Position numbers and translations under genes: made by a program
Part shown: piece by piece, positions 53,170-60,517 of the stretch
How the letters are laid out: every line of letters begins with the position of its first letter
Numbering within the stretch: the first letter of the stretch is position 1
Source: JBFIHF01 sp964411125
Lineage (GTDB): Bacteria; Myxococcota_A; Bradymonadia; Bradymonadales; Bradymonadaceae
Direction of reading: 5' to 3'
DNA: 64,000 bases
Assembly (NCBI GenBank): GCA_964411125.1
Contig: CAYPJU010000021.1
Location: 20,380-84,379 of the forward strand
Notes under the pieces: generated by a model
Told to the model about the DNA's origin: nothing
The model's database searches: none
The model's input: only the letters and a program-made list of their open reading frames with translations

Positions 53170-55038
53170 ATGGGCATAGAAGACCAGGGACCACCCGACA
53201 GCCGCGCGGTCAGGATGTGGAGCTACGCTCGCCGCTACCTGCCGTGGTACGGCGCCGGCGGGGTGTTTCTGGTGCTCACCAATCTCGCGGGGCTCGCGAT
53301 CCCGAGGGAGATCGGGCAGGCCGTCGAACTCATGCGAAAAACCAGTGGCGCCGGGACGTTCGACACGATCGCTTCGAACGTCGTGGAGGCCGCGCAAACG
53401 GTCATCCTCCTGGCCATCGCCGCGGGTTTCGCCCGCGTAGCCAGCCGCATCACCATTTTCAATGCGGCCCGTTACGTCGAGTACGACCTGAGGAACGAGG
53501 TCTTCGAGAAGCTGACGCGGCTCGGCCCCCGCTTCTTCGGGGCGATCGCCACTGGAGACCTGACCAGCCGCGTCGCCAACGACATCACTTTCGTGCGGGT
53601 ACTGTTCGCGCTCCCGTTCCTGCACCTCATCAACACGGCCCTCGCCTACGGCATCGCTCTCGAGAAGATGCTGGCGCTCGACATCGGCCTGACTCTCCTC
53701 TCGCTCGCCCCCTACCCCATCATTCTCATCGGGGTTTTCCGCATCATTCGGGCGATGTTCGAGCAAACCAAAGTCGTGCAGGCACACCTGTCGTCCATCT
53801 CGTCCCGGGTCCAGGAGAACCTCACCGGCATCTCCGTCGTGAAGGCATACAGCCAGGAGCGACGCGAGAAGCGCAAGTTCGCCGCGCTGAACGACGAGTT
53901 CGTCGTGAAGAACATGAGGCTCGCTCTCTACCGCGGGGGAGTCTTCTCATCGATGTCCCTCATGGCCGGGATCGGTACGCTCGTCGTCCTCTGGGTCGGC
54001 AGCCAGCGGGTGCTCGACGGGACGCTCACGCTCGGCGACTTCGTCGAGTTCAACGGGTACGTCGTCGCCCTCGCCTTCCCGACCGTCGCGCTCGGCTGGG
54101 TCTTTTCGGTCTGGCACCGCGGCATCGCCGCATTCGAGAGGGTCGCCGAGGTCCTCGACGCCGAGCCCGCGATCGTCTCGCCGGACAACCCGCGCCCCCT
54201 CCACCGCGACTCACGCGATGGCGCGGCGATTGAGTTTCGCGGCGTCTCTTTCACCTATCCGGACGGCGAGACGGCCATACGCAACATCTCGCTCGACATC
54301 GCCGCGGGAAGCACGGTCGCTCTCGTCGGGCGGACAGGGTCGGGCAAGACCACACTCCTGAAGCTCCTCGCCCGCCACTACGACCCTGACGAAGGAGCCG
54401 TCCTCGTCGACGGTGTCGACCTGCGGGAACTTCCCCTGCGAGAGCATCGCTCCGACCTCGGCTCCGTCCCGCAGGGCGCGTTCCTCTTCTCGATGTCGCT
54501 CGGAAACAACATCCGGTTCGGGCTCGACGCATTGCAGCACGACCCCACCGTCGACCGCGAAGTGCCGACGAAATCGCTACGGGACGGCTCTCGCGTCGAG
54601 TCTCAGGACCAGAGGGTCGAAGAAGCTCTCGAACTCTCCGGGCTCGCGACCGACGTCGATGGCTTTCCCGAAGGCCTCCAGACCATGGTCGGCGAGCGGG
54701 GGATCACCCTGTCGGGGGGACAGAAACAGCGGGTGACCATCGCACGAGCCCTCCTCGTGGATCCCCGTACTCTCGTGCTCGACGATGCGCTGAGTAGCGT
54801 CGACACGAAGACCGAGGCCGCGATCCTCGACCACCTCGAAAACGTGATGGGCGGACGGACGAGCATTCTCGTCACCCATCGCTTCAACGCCCTGCCACGC
54901 GTCGACAAGATCTTCGTGCTGGAGCGAGGGGAGCTGGTCGAGTCGGGCAGCCACGACGAGCTGCTCGAGCTCGGGGGGCTCTACGCGACGGCCTGGGCTC
55001 GTCAGCAAATCGCGGAGGCGCTCGACACCGATGAGTGA
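53170..55038 (+). CDS. ABC exporter half-transporter with degenerate ATPase site
   Basis: A 622-residue type IV ABC half-transporter: about six membrane helices in residues 20-330, then an ATPase domain with GRTGSGKTTLLKLLARHY (Walker A), VPQGAFLFSMSLGNNI (Q-loop), TLSGGQKQRVTIARAL (signature) and LVLDDALSSVDT (Walker B). The catalytic Glu is replaced by Asp539, the typical consensus/degenerate arrangement of heterodimeric exporters such as YheI/YheH or TM287/288. There is an insertion of about 25 residues between Q-loop and signature (HDPTVDREVPTKSL). GGAAG lies upstream. It overlaps its partner gene by eight bases. Substrate unknown; lipid or drug efflux are possibilities. Confidence 0.93.
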   Translation: MGIEDQGPPDSRAVRMWSYARRYLPWYGAGGVFLVLTNLAGLAIPREIGQAVELMRKTSGAGTFDTIASNVVEAAQTVILLAIAAGFARVASRITIFNAARYVEYDLRNEVFEKLTRLGPRFFGAIATGDLTSRVANDITFVRVLFALPFLHLINTALAYGIALEKMLALDIGLTLLSLAPYPIILIGVFRIIRAMFEQTKVVQAHLSSISSRVQENLTGISVVKAYSQERREKRKFAALNDEFVVKNMRLALYRGGVFSSMSLMAGIGTLVVLWVGSQRVLDGTLTLGDFVEFNGYVVALAFPTVALGWVFSVWHRGIAAFERVAEVLDAEPAIVSPDNPRPLHRDSRDGAAIEFRGVSFTYPDGETAIRNISLDIAAGSTVALVGRTGSGKTTLLKLLARHYDPDEGAVLVDGVDLRELPLREHRSDLGSVPQGAFLFSMSLGNNIRFGLDALQHDPTVDREVPTKSLRDGSRVESQDQRVEEALELSGLATDVDGFPEGLQTMVGERGITLSGGQKQRVTIARALLVDPRTLVLDDALSSVDTKTEAAILDHLENVMGGRTSILVTHRFNALPRVDKIFVLERGELVESGSHDELLELGGLYATAWARQQIAEALDTDE

Positions 55039-56857
55039 CGAGAAGAAGACATCCGAAGACCGCAGCGAGGCGAAGATCGGTTCCGCCTTCGCGGCGGACA
55101 CCTACGGAGATTACTCCGACAGCGAGATCGTCCGCCGCCTCTGGTCGTACATGCGTCCGTACGCCGGAACCTTCTTCGCATGCCTACTCCTCCTCCCGGT
55201 GATTTCGGCGCTCACGCTGGTCCGTCCGTACCTCCTGCAGATCGCGATCGACAATCACCTCGTCCCCGGCGAGCTCGAAGGCCTCCCGCTCCTCGTCCTC
55301 GGTTTCGGAGGAGCGGTGGTCGGCGCTGCCATCGTGCAGTTCATCCAGATGTACCTGATGCAGCTCGCAGGACAGCGTGCCCTGCGCGACCTGCGACAGA
55401 AGACCTTCGACCACGTGCAGTCCCTCTCCAGCCGGTTCTTTCAGCGGCATCCCGTCGGCCGCCTGATGACCCGAATGACGACCGACATCGAGTCGCTGCA
55501 GGAGGCCCTCTCGTCGGGCATGGTCACGATGCTCGGCGACGTCTTCACTCTCGTCGGGACCATCGTGATCTTACTCGTGATGGACTGGCGGCTCGCCCTC
55601 GTGAGCTTCACCGTCCTGCCGTTCTTGATCGTGATCACCATCGTCTTCCGCACCCTCCTCCGGCGCGCCTATCGCGACGTCAGCAAGAACGTCGCACGGC
55701 TCTACGCGCACCTGCAGGAGAGCATCATGGGGATGGAGATCATTCAGCTCTTCGTCCGTGAAAACGTCAGCGCCGACGAATACCGCGGGATCAACCTCGA
55801 CTATCGGCACGCCTACGTCCGCGCGATCCGATGGGACGCGATGCTCTACGCGATCGTCGAGGCGACGGGCTCGATCGCGATCGGTCTCATCGTCTGGTAC
55901 GGCAGTGGTCAGGTCCTCGCCGACCTCGTTACGATCGGGGTGCTCGTCGCCTTCATCGAGTACATGAACAATTTCTTCGTCCCGATCCGCGATCTAGCCC
56001 AGAAGTACAACCTCCTGCAGTCCGCGATGGCCTCGAGCGAGCGCATCTTCAAGCTTCTCGACACCGAGGAGCAAATCCCCAACGAAGGCACCCGGCTCCC
56101 GCCGGCAGGACCGTTCTCGCTCGAGTTCGAAAACGTGTGGTTCGCCTACGTCGACGACGACTGGGTGCTCCAGGACGTGAGCTTCACCGTCGCCCCGGGC
56201 GAAAAGGTCGCGTTCGTCGGCCACACCGGTGCCGGAAAGTCCACGATCGTCAACCTGGTCACGCGTATGTACGACGTGCAGCGGGGGCGCATTCTGCTCG
56301 ACGGTGTCGACATCCGAGAGTTCGACTTGGGAGCGTACCGCGAACGCTTCGCTACCGTTCTTCAGGACGTCTTTCTCTTCGAAGGGACCCTCCTCGACAA
56401 CGTCGCGCTGCGCGAAGACGCGACTCCCGACGAGATCGACGAAGCGATCCGCGCCGTCCACGTGGACCTCATCGCGAAGCGACACCCCGAAGGTCTCCAG
56501 ATGCCGATCACGGAGCGCGGCGGAAACCTCTCGGCAGGCGAGAAGCAGCTCGTCTCGTTCGCCCGTGCTCTGGTCCATGCGCCCGACGTGCTGATCCTCG
56601 ACGAGGCGACCGCAAACGTCGATACCCAGACCGAAGGACTGATTCAGCGAGCCGTCGACGTTTTGATGAGCCGGCAGACCTCCCTCGTCGTCGCGCATCG
56701 GCTCTCCACGATCCGAAAGGCGGATCGCATCATCGTCCTCGACCACGGGCAGATCGTGGAGTCCGGGACCCACGACGAGCTCGTCGCCGCAGGGGGCGTG
56801 TACTCTACGCTCTACAAGCTCCAATACGCCGAACACTACGACGAGATCGTCGCCTAG
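55031..56857 (+). CDS. ABC exporter half-transporter with consensus ATPase site
   Basis: A 608-residue half-transporter, partner of the previous gene. Six helices in about 40-330; the ATPase domain has GHTGAGKSTIVNLVTRMY, LQDVFLFEGTLLDNVALRED, GGNLSAGEKQLVSFARALV and LILDEATANVDTQTE with catalytic Glu525. Together with the Asp-substituted partner it forms one consensus and one degenerate nucleotide site. The gene pair is on the plus strand, and its end is convergent with the LON-domain gene 18 bases away. Confidence 0.93.
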   Translation: MSDEKKTSEDRSEAKIGSAFAADTYGDYSDSEIVRRLWSYMRPYAGTFFACLLLLPVISALTLVRPYLLQIAIDNHLVPGELEGLPLLVLGFGGAVVGAAIVQFIQMYLMQLAGQRALRDLRQKTFDHVQSLSSRFFQRHPVGRLMTRMTTDIESLQEALSSGMVTMLGDVFTLVGTIVILLVMDWRLALVSFTVLPFLIVITIVFRTLLRRAYRDVSKNVARLYAHLQESIMGMEIIQLFVRENVSADEYRGINLDYRHAYVRAIRWDAMLYAIVEATGSIAIGLIVWYGSGQVLADLVTIGVLVAFIEYMNNFFVPIRDLAQKYNLLQSAMASSERIFKLLDTEEQIPNEGTRLPPAGPFSLEFENVWFAYVDDDWVLQDVSFTVAPGEKVAFVGHTGAGKSTIVNLVTRMYDVQRGRILLDGVDIREFDLGAYRERFATVLQDVFLFEGTLLDNVALREDATPDEIDEAIRAVHVDLIAKRHPEGLQMPITERGGNLSAGEKQLVSFARALVHAPDVLILDEATANVDTQTEGLIQRAVDVLMSRQTSLVVAHRLSTIRKADRIIVLDHGQIVESGTHDELVAAGGVYSTLYKLQYAEHYDEIVA

Positions 56858-56875
56858 GTCGCAGACGGCAGAAGG

Positions 56876-57535
56876 TCAGTTCAACGACCCCGGCGTGTCC
56901 GAAATCGAAAGGCGGGCGAGGATGTCCGACACCCGCTCCACGAGCGCGCTCGCGCGGTCCGACACCCGGAGCGTCTCCAGCATCCTGTACTGCCGCTCCG
57001 GATCGCCACCGATCATCGCGGTCAGACGATTGGTGAAGTCGGCTGGGTCGGGATACCGCTCGAGCTCCTCCGCGATCACAGCCCCGAGCCTCGGGTTCAC
57101 CGCGCGGATCGACATCGACAGTCCGCGGAGCGCCTCCACCGCTCGCGCCGTCGCTGCCGTGTCACCCGGCTCGTCCAGCAATGGCACCGCGCGCACGAGA
57201 CGGTAAGGCAGTTCGGGCGCGTATTCGTCCACGATCTTCACCCGCGCCTCGCCCGCCAGCACGATCACGAAGCGACCGTCGTCGAGCTCGTCCCACTCGA
57301 CGATCTGGCCTACCCCCGCGATTGGCCGGACCGCAGGCCGGTCATACCGATCGCTCTCGGCGTCTGCGTCGATCGTCGCCATCGCGATCGGTCGCCCCTG
57401 CTCCAGTGCGTCGCGCGTCATCCTCCGATAGCGGGGCTCGAAGATGTGCAGCGGCACCATCGTCTTCGGGAAGAGCACCACTTCCGGGAGTGGGAAGATG
57501 ATCAGGCTTTCGAGGTGGGCTGCGTCGATCGTCAT
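56876..57535 (-). CDS. LON substrate-binding-domain protein (no protease)
   Basis: A 219-residue soluble protein consisting of only the N-terminal (substrate-recognition) domain of Lon: LIIFPLPEVVLFPKTMVPLHIFEPRYRRM is the family's start, and GVGQIVEWDELDDGRFVIVLAGEARVKI fits the middle strands. The ATPase and Ser-Lys protease parts of Lon are absent. Such stand-alone LON-domain proteins are common but their targets are unknown. ATGA overlap with the MORN lipoprotein gene shows coupling. Confidence 0.92.
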   Translation of the reverse strand: MTIDAAHLESLIIFPLPEVVLFPKTMVPLHIFEPRYRRMTRDALEQGRPIAMATIDADAESDRYDRPAVRPIAGVGQIVEWDELDDGRFVIVLAGEARVKIVDEYAPELPYRLVRAVPLLDEPGDTAATARAVEALRGLSMSIRAVNPRLGAVIAEELERYPDPADFTNRLTAMIGGDPERQYRMLETLRVSDRASALVERVSDILARLSISDTPGSLN

Positions 57536-58833
57536 TCTTCGAAGTCCGTGAGTGGGATGGGCGTCTCGATCTCCGGGCCGTCGTACGGCGTGTCGCTGTA
57601 GTCGACATCGGCACCGTCGACCCTCCAGATGCCCGTTCGCACGCCGTCAACGTACTCCCCCGAGGCTACCGGTGTAGCGCGCTCGTCCCAAAACCTCCAA
57701 GAACCGTGACGGATTCCTTCCGTCAGGCGGCCCTCGGCTCTCCTGGTCCCGTTCGGCCACCACCACGTCCATCTGCCCGACTGGTCATCGCGATCGAACT
57801 CCCCTTCGGCGGCGATCGTCCCGTCAGGATGGGAGAACCGCCATACGCCCGTCCGCTCTCCATGCTCGAATTCGCCCGAGTAACGCTGAGTTCCGTCCGA
57901 GTACGTGCCGCGCCACAGACCGTGGGCGTTGCCGAGCACGAACTCTCCCGCTTCGATCAGAGCGCCTTCGGGGTCGTGAAACGTCCAGTCACCCACGGCC
58001 TGGCCTCTTCGGTACTCCCCGGCGCTCTCGAGGAAACCGCTGTCGTGAAAGAACGACCAATGCCCCTCCTCGACCCCCTCGCGAAACCACCCGCGAGCAC
58101 GAACACCTCCGTTGGGGTGGTAGTAGGTCCACTCCCCCTCTTCGACACCACCGCGATATGGGCCCTCGGCGCGGAGTGAACCGTCGCGCTCGTAGAACTC
58201 CCAGGGCCCGAATGGGCGCCCCGAGACGAACGTCCCGCGCGATTCCACCCGTCCGTTCCGATGGTAAAAGGTCCACTCCCCCGATTCCTCGTCGTCGACG
58301 TATCGCCCCTCGCTCGCGGGGGAGCCGTTGTCGTGAAACTTCTTCCACGGCCCCTCGCGCTCCCCTGCTTCGTATCGCCCCTTCTCGAGCGTCACGCCCG
58401 TCGCGTAGTACGTCACCCACTCACCGACGCGACGCCCATCTTCGAATTCGCCCTTACTCTCTACCTTCCCCGACGGATGAAAGAAGGTCCAACGGCCCGA
58501 CCGCGATCCCGATGCGTAGAATCCGCGAGATTCGACCCAGCCGCCTGCCGCGTAGGTGATCGACTCTCCTTCACGAACTCCCCTCACCCAATGAGATTCC
58601 TCGACGATCTCGCCGTCCCGAGTGACGGTCCACCGTCCCACCCGCACGACGTCCCCGCCCAGATCGAAACCGCAGCCCGCCTCTACATCGGGGCCGGATC
58701 TCTCGGTGCGCCTGGAGGAGCCTTCGGGGCAGCCGTCAGTGCTTGTAGGGATGGGGCGGGCGTCGCTCGCACAGCCGACCGCCATGGTTACAAAAAATGC
58801 GGCGGTCAGCCTCAGACCAGGTCCTTCAGCCAT
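57532..58833 (-). CDS. MORN-repeat lipoprotein
   Basis: A 433-residue exported lipoprotein: signal MAEGPGLRLTAAFFVTMAVGC with lipobox MAVGC. After residue about 65 it is made of about 14 MORN-2/YwqK-like repeats of 23-24 residues, of the pattern G-x-W-x-(F/Y)-(Y/F)-x-x-G-x-(V/L)-x-x-x-G-x-(Y/F)-x-x-G-x-x-x-G (for example GEWTFYHRNGRVESRG and GHWSFFHDSGFLESAG). These beta-hairpin arrays bind lipids or act as scaffolds. It overlaps the TraB-family gene upstream by 22 bases and the LON gene downstream by four. Confidence 0.88.
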   Translation of the reverse strand: MAEGPGLRLTAAFFVTMAVGCASDARPIPTSTDGCPEGSSRRTERSGPDVEAGCGFDLGGDVVRVGRWTVTRDGEIVEESHWVRGVREGESITYAAGGWVESRGFYASGSRSGRWTFFHPSGKVESKGEFEDGRRVGEWVTYYATGVTLEKGRYEAGEREGPWKKFHDNGSPASEGRYVDDEESGEWTFYHRNGRVESRGTFVSGRPFGPWEFYERDGSLRAEGPYRGGVEEGEWTYYHPNGGVRARGWFREGVEEGHWSFFHDSGFLESAGEYRRGQAVGDWTFHDPEGALIEAGEFVLGNAHGLWRGTYSDGTQRYSGEFEHGERTGVWRFSHPDGTIAAEGEFDRDDQSGRWTWWWPNGTRRAEGRLTEGIRHGSWRFWDERATPVASGEYVDGVRTGIWRVDGADVDYSDTPYDGPEIETPIPLTDFEE

Positions 58834-60008
58834 TTGAACGAGATGAAGGTACCGAGCGAACTGCCGATGTTGGAGAAGACGAAGACCAGCAAGATGCGAG
58901 ACAGCCGATTGGTCCAGAAACCTTTCCAGTCCACGATGTCATCCCCGACGTTCTCCATGTCGCGGACCGTCGGCGCCGCGACGAGAGTCTGCACGAACGC
59001 GGTCACCATTCCGGCACCCACGGTGGGGTTCAGCGAGGTGAGAGGTGCGGCGAAAAAGGCGACGATGACCGTCAAGGGATGTCCCGCGGCGAGGAGTGCC
59101 CCAAGCGCCGCGAGGCTCCCGTTCGCAATCACCCACGCGAGCGCCGCGCGCTTCAGGTCTTCGGTGTCGCCGTAAATGAACCCGCCCACGAACAGGCCGA
59201 TCACGATCAGCGGCAATATCCAGGGGAGCGCTTTCGACAGCATTCCGCGTTCGGGAACCGTTTCGATCCGCTCGATCTCCTGAAGCGTGGCGGGCTCGGC
59301 GAGCTTGCGCATGATGCCCGGCTTGTGGGCAGCCCCGATCACGACGACGACCTTCTGTCCGGCAGCCTCTCGAATTCGATGAGCCATGTACGTGTCGCGC
59401 TCGTCCACGAGCACAGACTTCACGCTCGGTAGGGCTTCGCCGAGCTCGTCGAGCACCTCGCCCACGTTGTGGCCGTCGCGCAGCTCTTCGAGCTCGTCCT
59501 CGCTCACCTCGGTCCGCTGAAACATCCCAGCGACGAGCAGCGCCGCGACTGAACTTCGCTTCAAGAAGGGGGTGGTGCGCCAGGCTCGCAGCAACGTCGT
59601 GCGGATGTTTCGGTCGATGTTGTCGACCCCCGCGCCGACCTCTTCGGCGATCTCCGTCGCTTCCAGCATCTCCATGCCGGGCTTCACCCCCGTGTACATC
59701 GACATCCGTTTCTGAAAGGCCATCAGCGCGAGGCGTGCCACGAGAAACGTCGTCTGCCGGTTGCGGATCACTTGTTTGAGGTCCAGCTCCTCCCAGTTCG
59801 TCTCCTCGCGGAGCGCCTTGGCACGCTCCTCGTCGAGTTCGACGCACACGGTATCGGGTCGCTCACGGCGAATCGTCTCCCGCACGACTTCGACGGAACG
59901 GGCAGAAATGTGCGCCGTACCGATCAGCACGACCTCTTTGCCGTCGACCATCACTCGTGTGACGTCGGTCGATTCCGGGGGCTCTTCGGTGTCTTTCGGT
60001 TCAGTCAT
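58812..60008 (-). CDS. TraB/PrgY-family membrane protein
   Basis: A 398-residue protein. The N-terminal part (about 15-225) matches the TraB/GumN alpha/beta domain: LIGTAHISARSVEVVRETIRRERPDTVCVELDEERAKAL contains the GTAH and CVELDxxR motifs (a metal-site pattern seen in the Tiki/TraB/PrgY protease fold); VLVDERDTYMAHRIREAAGQKVVVVIGAAHKPGI (read in parts) carries the RDTYMA and GAAHxxGI motifs. The C-terminal part has about four membrane helices (about 255-398). TraB/PrgY in Enterococcus reduces peptide pheromone activity; Tiki relatives are metalloproteases. Start ATG at 60008 with an unremarkable ribosome binding site. Confidence 0.9.
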   Translation of the reverse strand: MTEPKDTEEPPESTDVTRVMVDGKEVVLIGTAHISARSVEVVRETIRRERPDTVCVELDEERAKALREETNWEELDLKQVIRNRQTTFLVARLALMAFQKRMSMYTGVKPGMEMLEATEIAEEVGAGVDNIDRNIRTTLLRAWRTTPFLKRSSVAALLVAGMFQRTEVSEDELEELRDGHNVGEVLDELGEALPSVKSVLVDERDTYMAHRIREAAGQKVVVVIGAAHKPGIMRKLAEPATLQEIERIETVPERGMLSKALPWILPLIVIGLFVGGFIYGDTEDLKRAALAWVIANGSLAALGALLAAGHPLTVIVAFFAAPLTSLNPTVGAGMVTAFVQTLVAAPTVRDMENVGDDIVDWKGFWTNRLSRILLVFVFSNIGSSLGTFISFKWLKDLV

Positions 60009-60074
60009 TCGGCGACGGCGCACTCGGGCATTGCGGGGGCACCGCAAAACGGACTGGCAGCCGATACGGGGGAA

Positions 60075-60209
60075 TCACATGAGCCGCAGGGCAATGAAGC
60101 CGAGCAGCAAAATTGCGCCAATTCCCAGCAGCACGAAGAAGAAGTTTTTCGACTTCTCGTCCGTCTGCTGCTTCGGAGGCTCTCCGCGTCTTCGTCGTCG
60201 TTTCGGCAT
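60075..60209 (-). CDS. 44-residue single-pass membrane micro-protein
   Basis: An ATG-to-TGA frame of 44 codons: MPKRRRRRGEPPKQQTDEKS, then KNFFFVLLGIGAILLLGFIA and LRLM. A highly basic N-terminus followed by one hydrophobic helix of about 20 residues is the typical layout of small inner-membrane proteins with cytoplasmic N-terminus. It is 66 bases upstream of the TraB-family gene on the same strand and so could be the first gene of that operon. There is no clear ribosome binding site, and no family was recognised; conservation in relatives would decide whether it is real. Confidence 0.55.
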   Translation of the reverse strand: MPKRRRRRGEPPKQQTDEKSKNFFFVLLGIGAILLLGFIALRLM

Positions 60210-60517
60210 GACGGGGGCTCAGGGGGCCAAATTCCGCGAAATTCTGTCACATACCCAGTATCCTCTCAACCACAATCTCGACCAAACGAGGCCACGGCAG
60301 GCCCATTGCGGTCGCTCGCGCCCATCGAGTCACGCCGATCCGTACTTCGCGCCGCGCGAACGCCCGCTCGCGAGTGCGAATCGTCCATACGACTCGCCTC
60401 TTGCGACTGCCAGCCGCGACCGCTAAAAAGAGGGGCGTTTCCGCCCGACTGAATGACGATTCAGTGGCGGAGCAACCCCCAGGATGGTGGCCTCGCTCGG
60501 TCGACCAGGAGTACCCC
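60210..60517. other. 308-base divergent intergenic region
   Basis: Apart from the inverted repeat at 60448-60465 nothing definite was recognised. It should carry promoters for the micro-protein/TraB run (minus) and the iron-sulfur oxidoreductase (plus). An in-frame extension of the latter through this region lacks a ribosome binding site. Confidence 0.5.
60448..60465. promoter_or_regulatory. Inverted repeat, possible TetR-type operator, upstream of the oxidoreductase
   Basis: ACTGAAT-GACG-ATTCAGT, extendable by CCGCC/GGCGG across a two-base bulge. The TGAATGA...ATTCA arrangement resembles FadR(TetR)-type operators of fatty-acid degradation genes in Bacillus and related regulators. It is 53 bases upstream of the GTG start. 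No U-run follows, so it is not an obvious terminator. Confidence 0.4.

Noticed and set aside
60005..60250. 81-codon minus-strand frame with many Cys
   Set aside because: It overlaps the 44-codon frame in another register and the start of the TraB gene; its protein has no hydrophobic or structured pattern.
60374..60517. N-terminal extension of the iron-sulfur oxidoreductase
   Set aside because: The 48 added residues have no family match and include the inverted repeat; GGAG before the GTG at 60518 decides the start.
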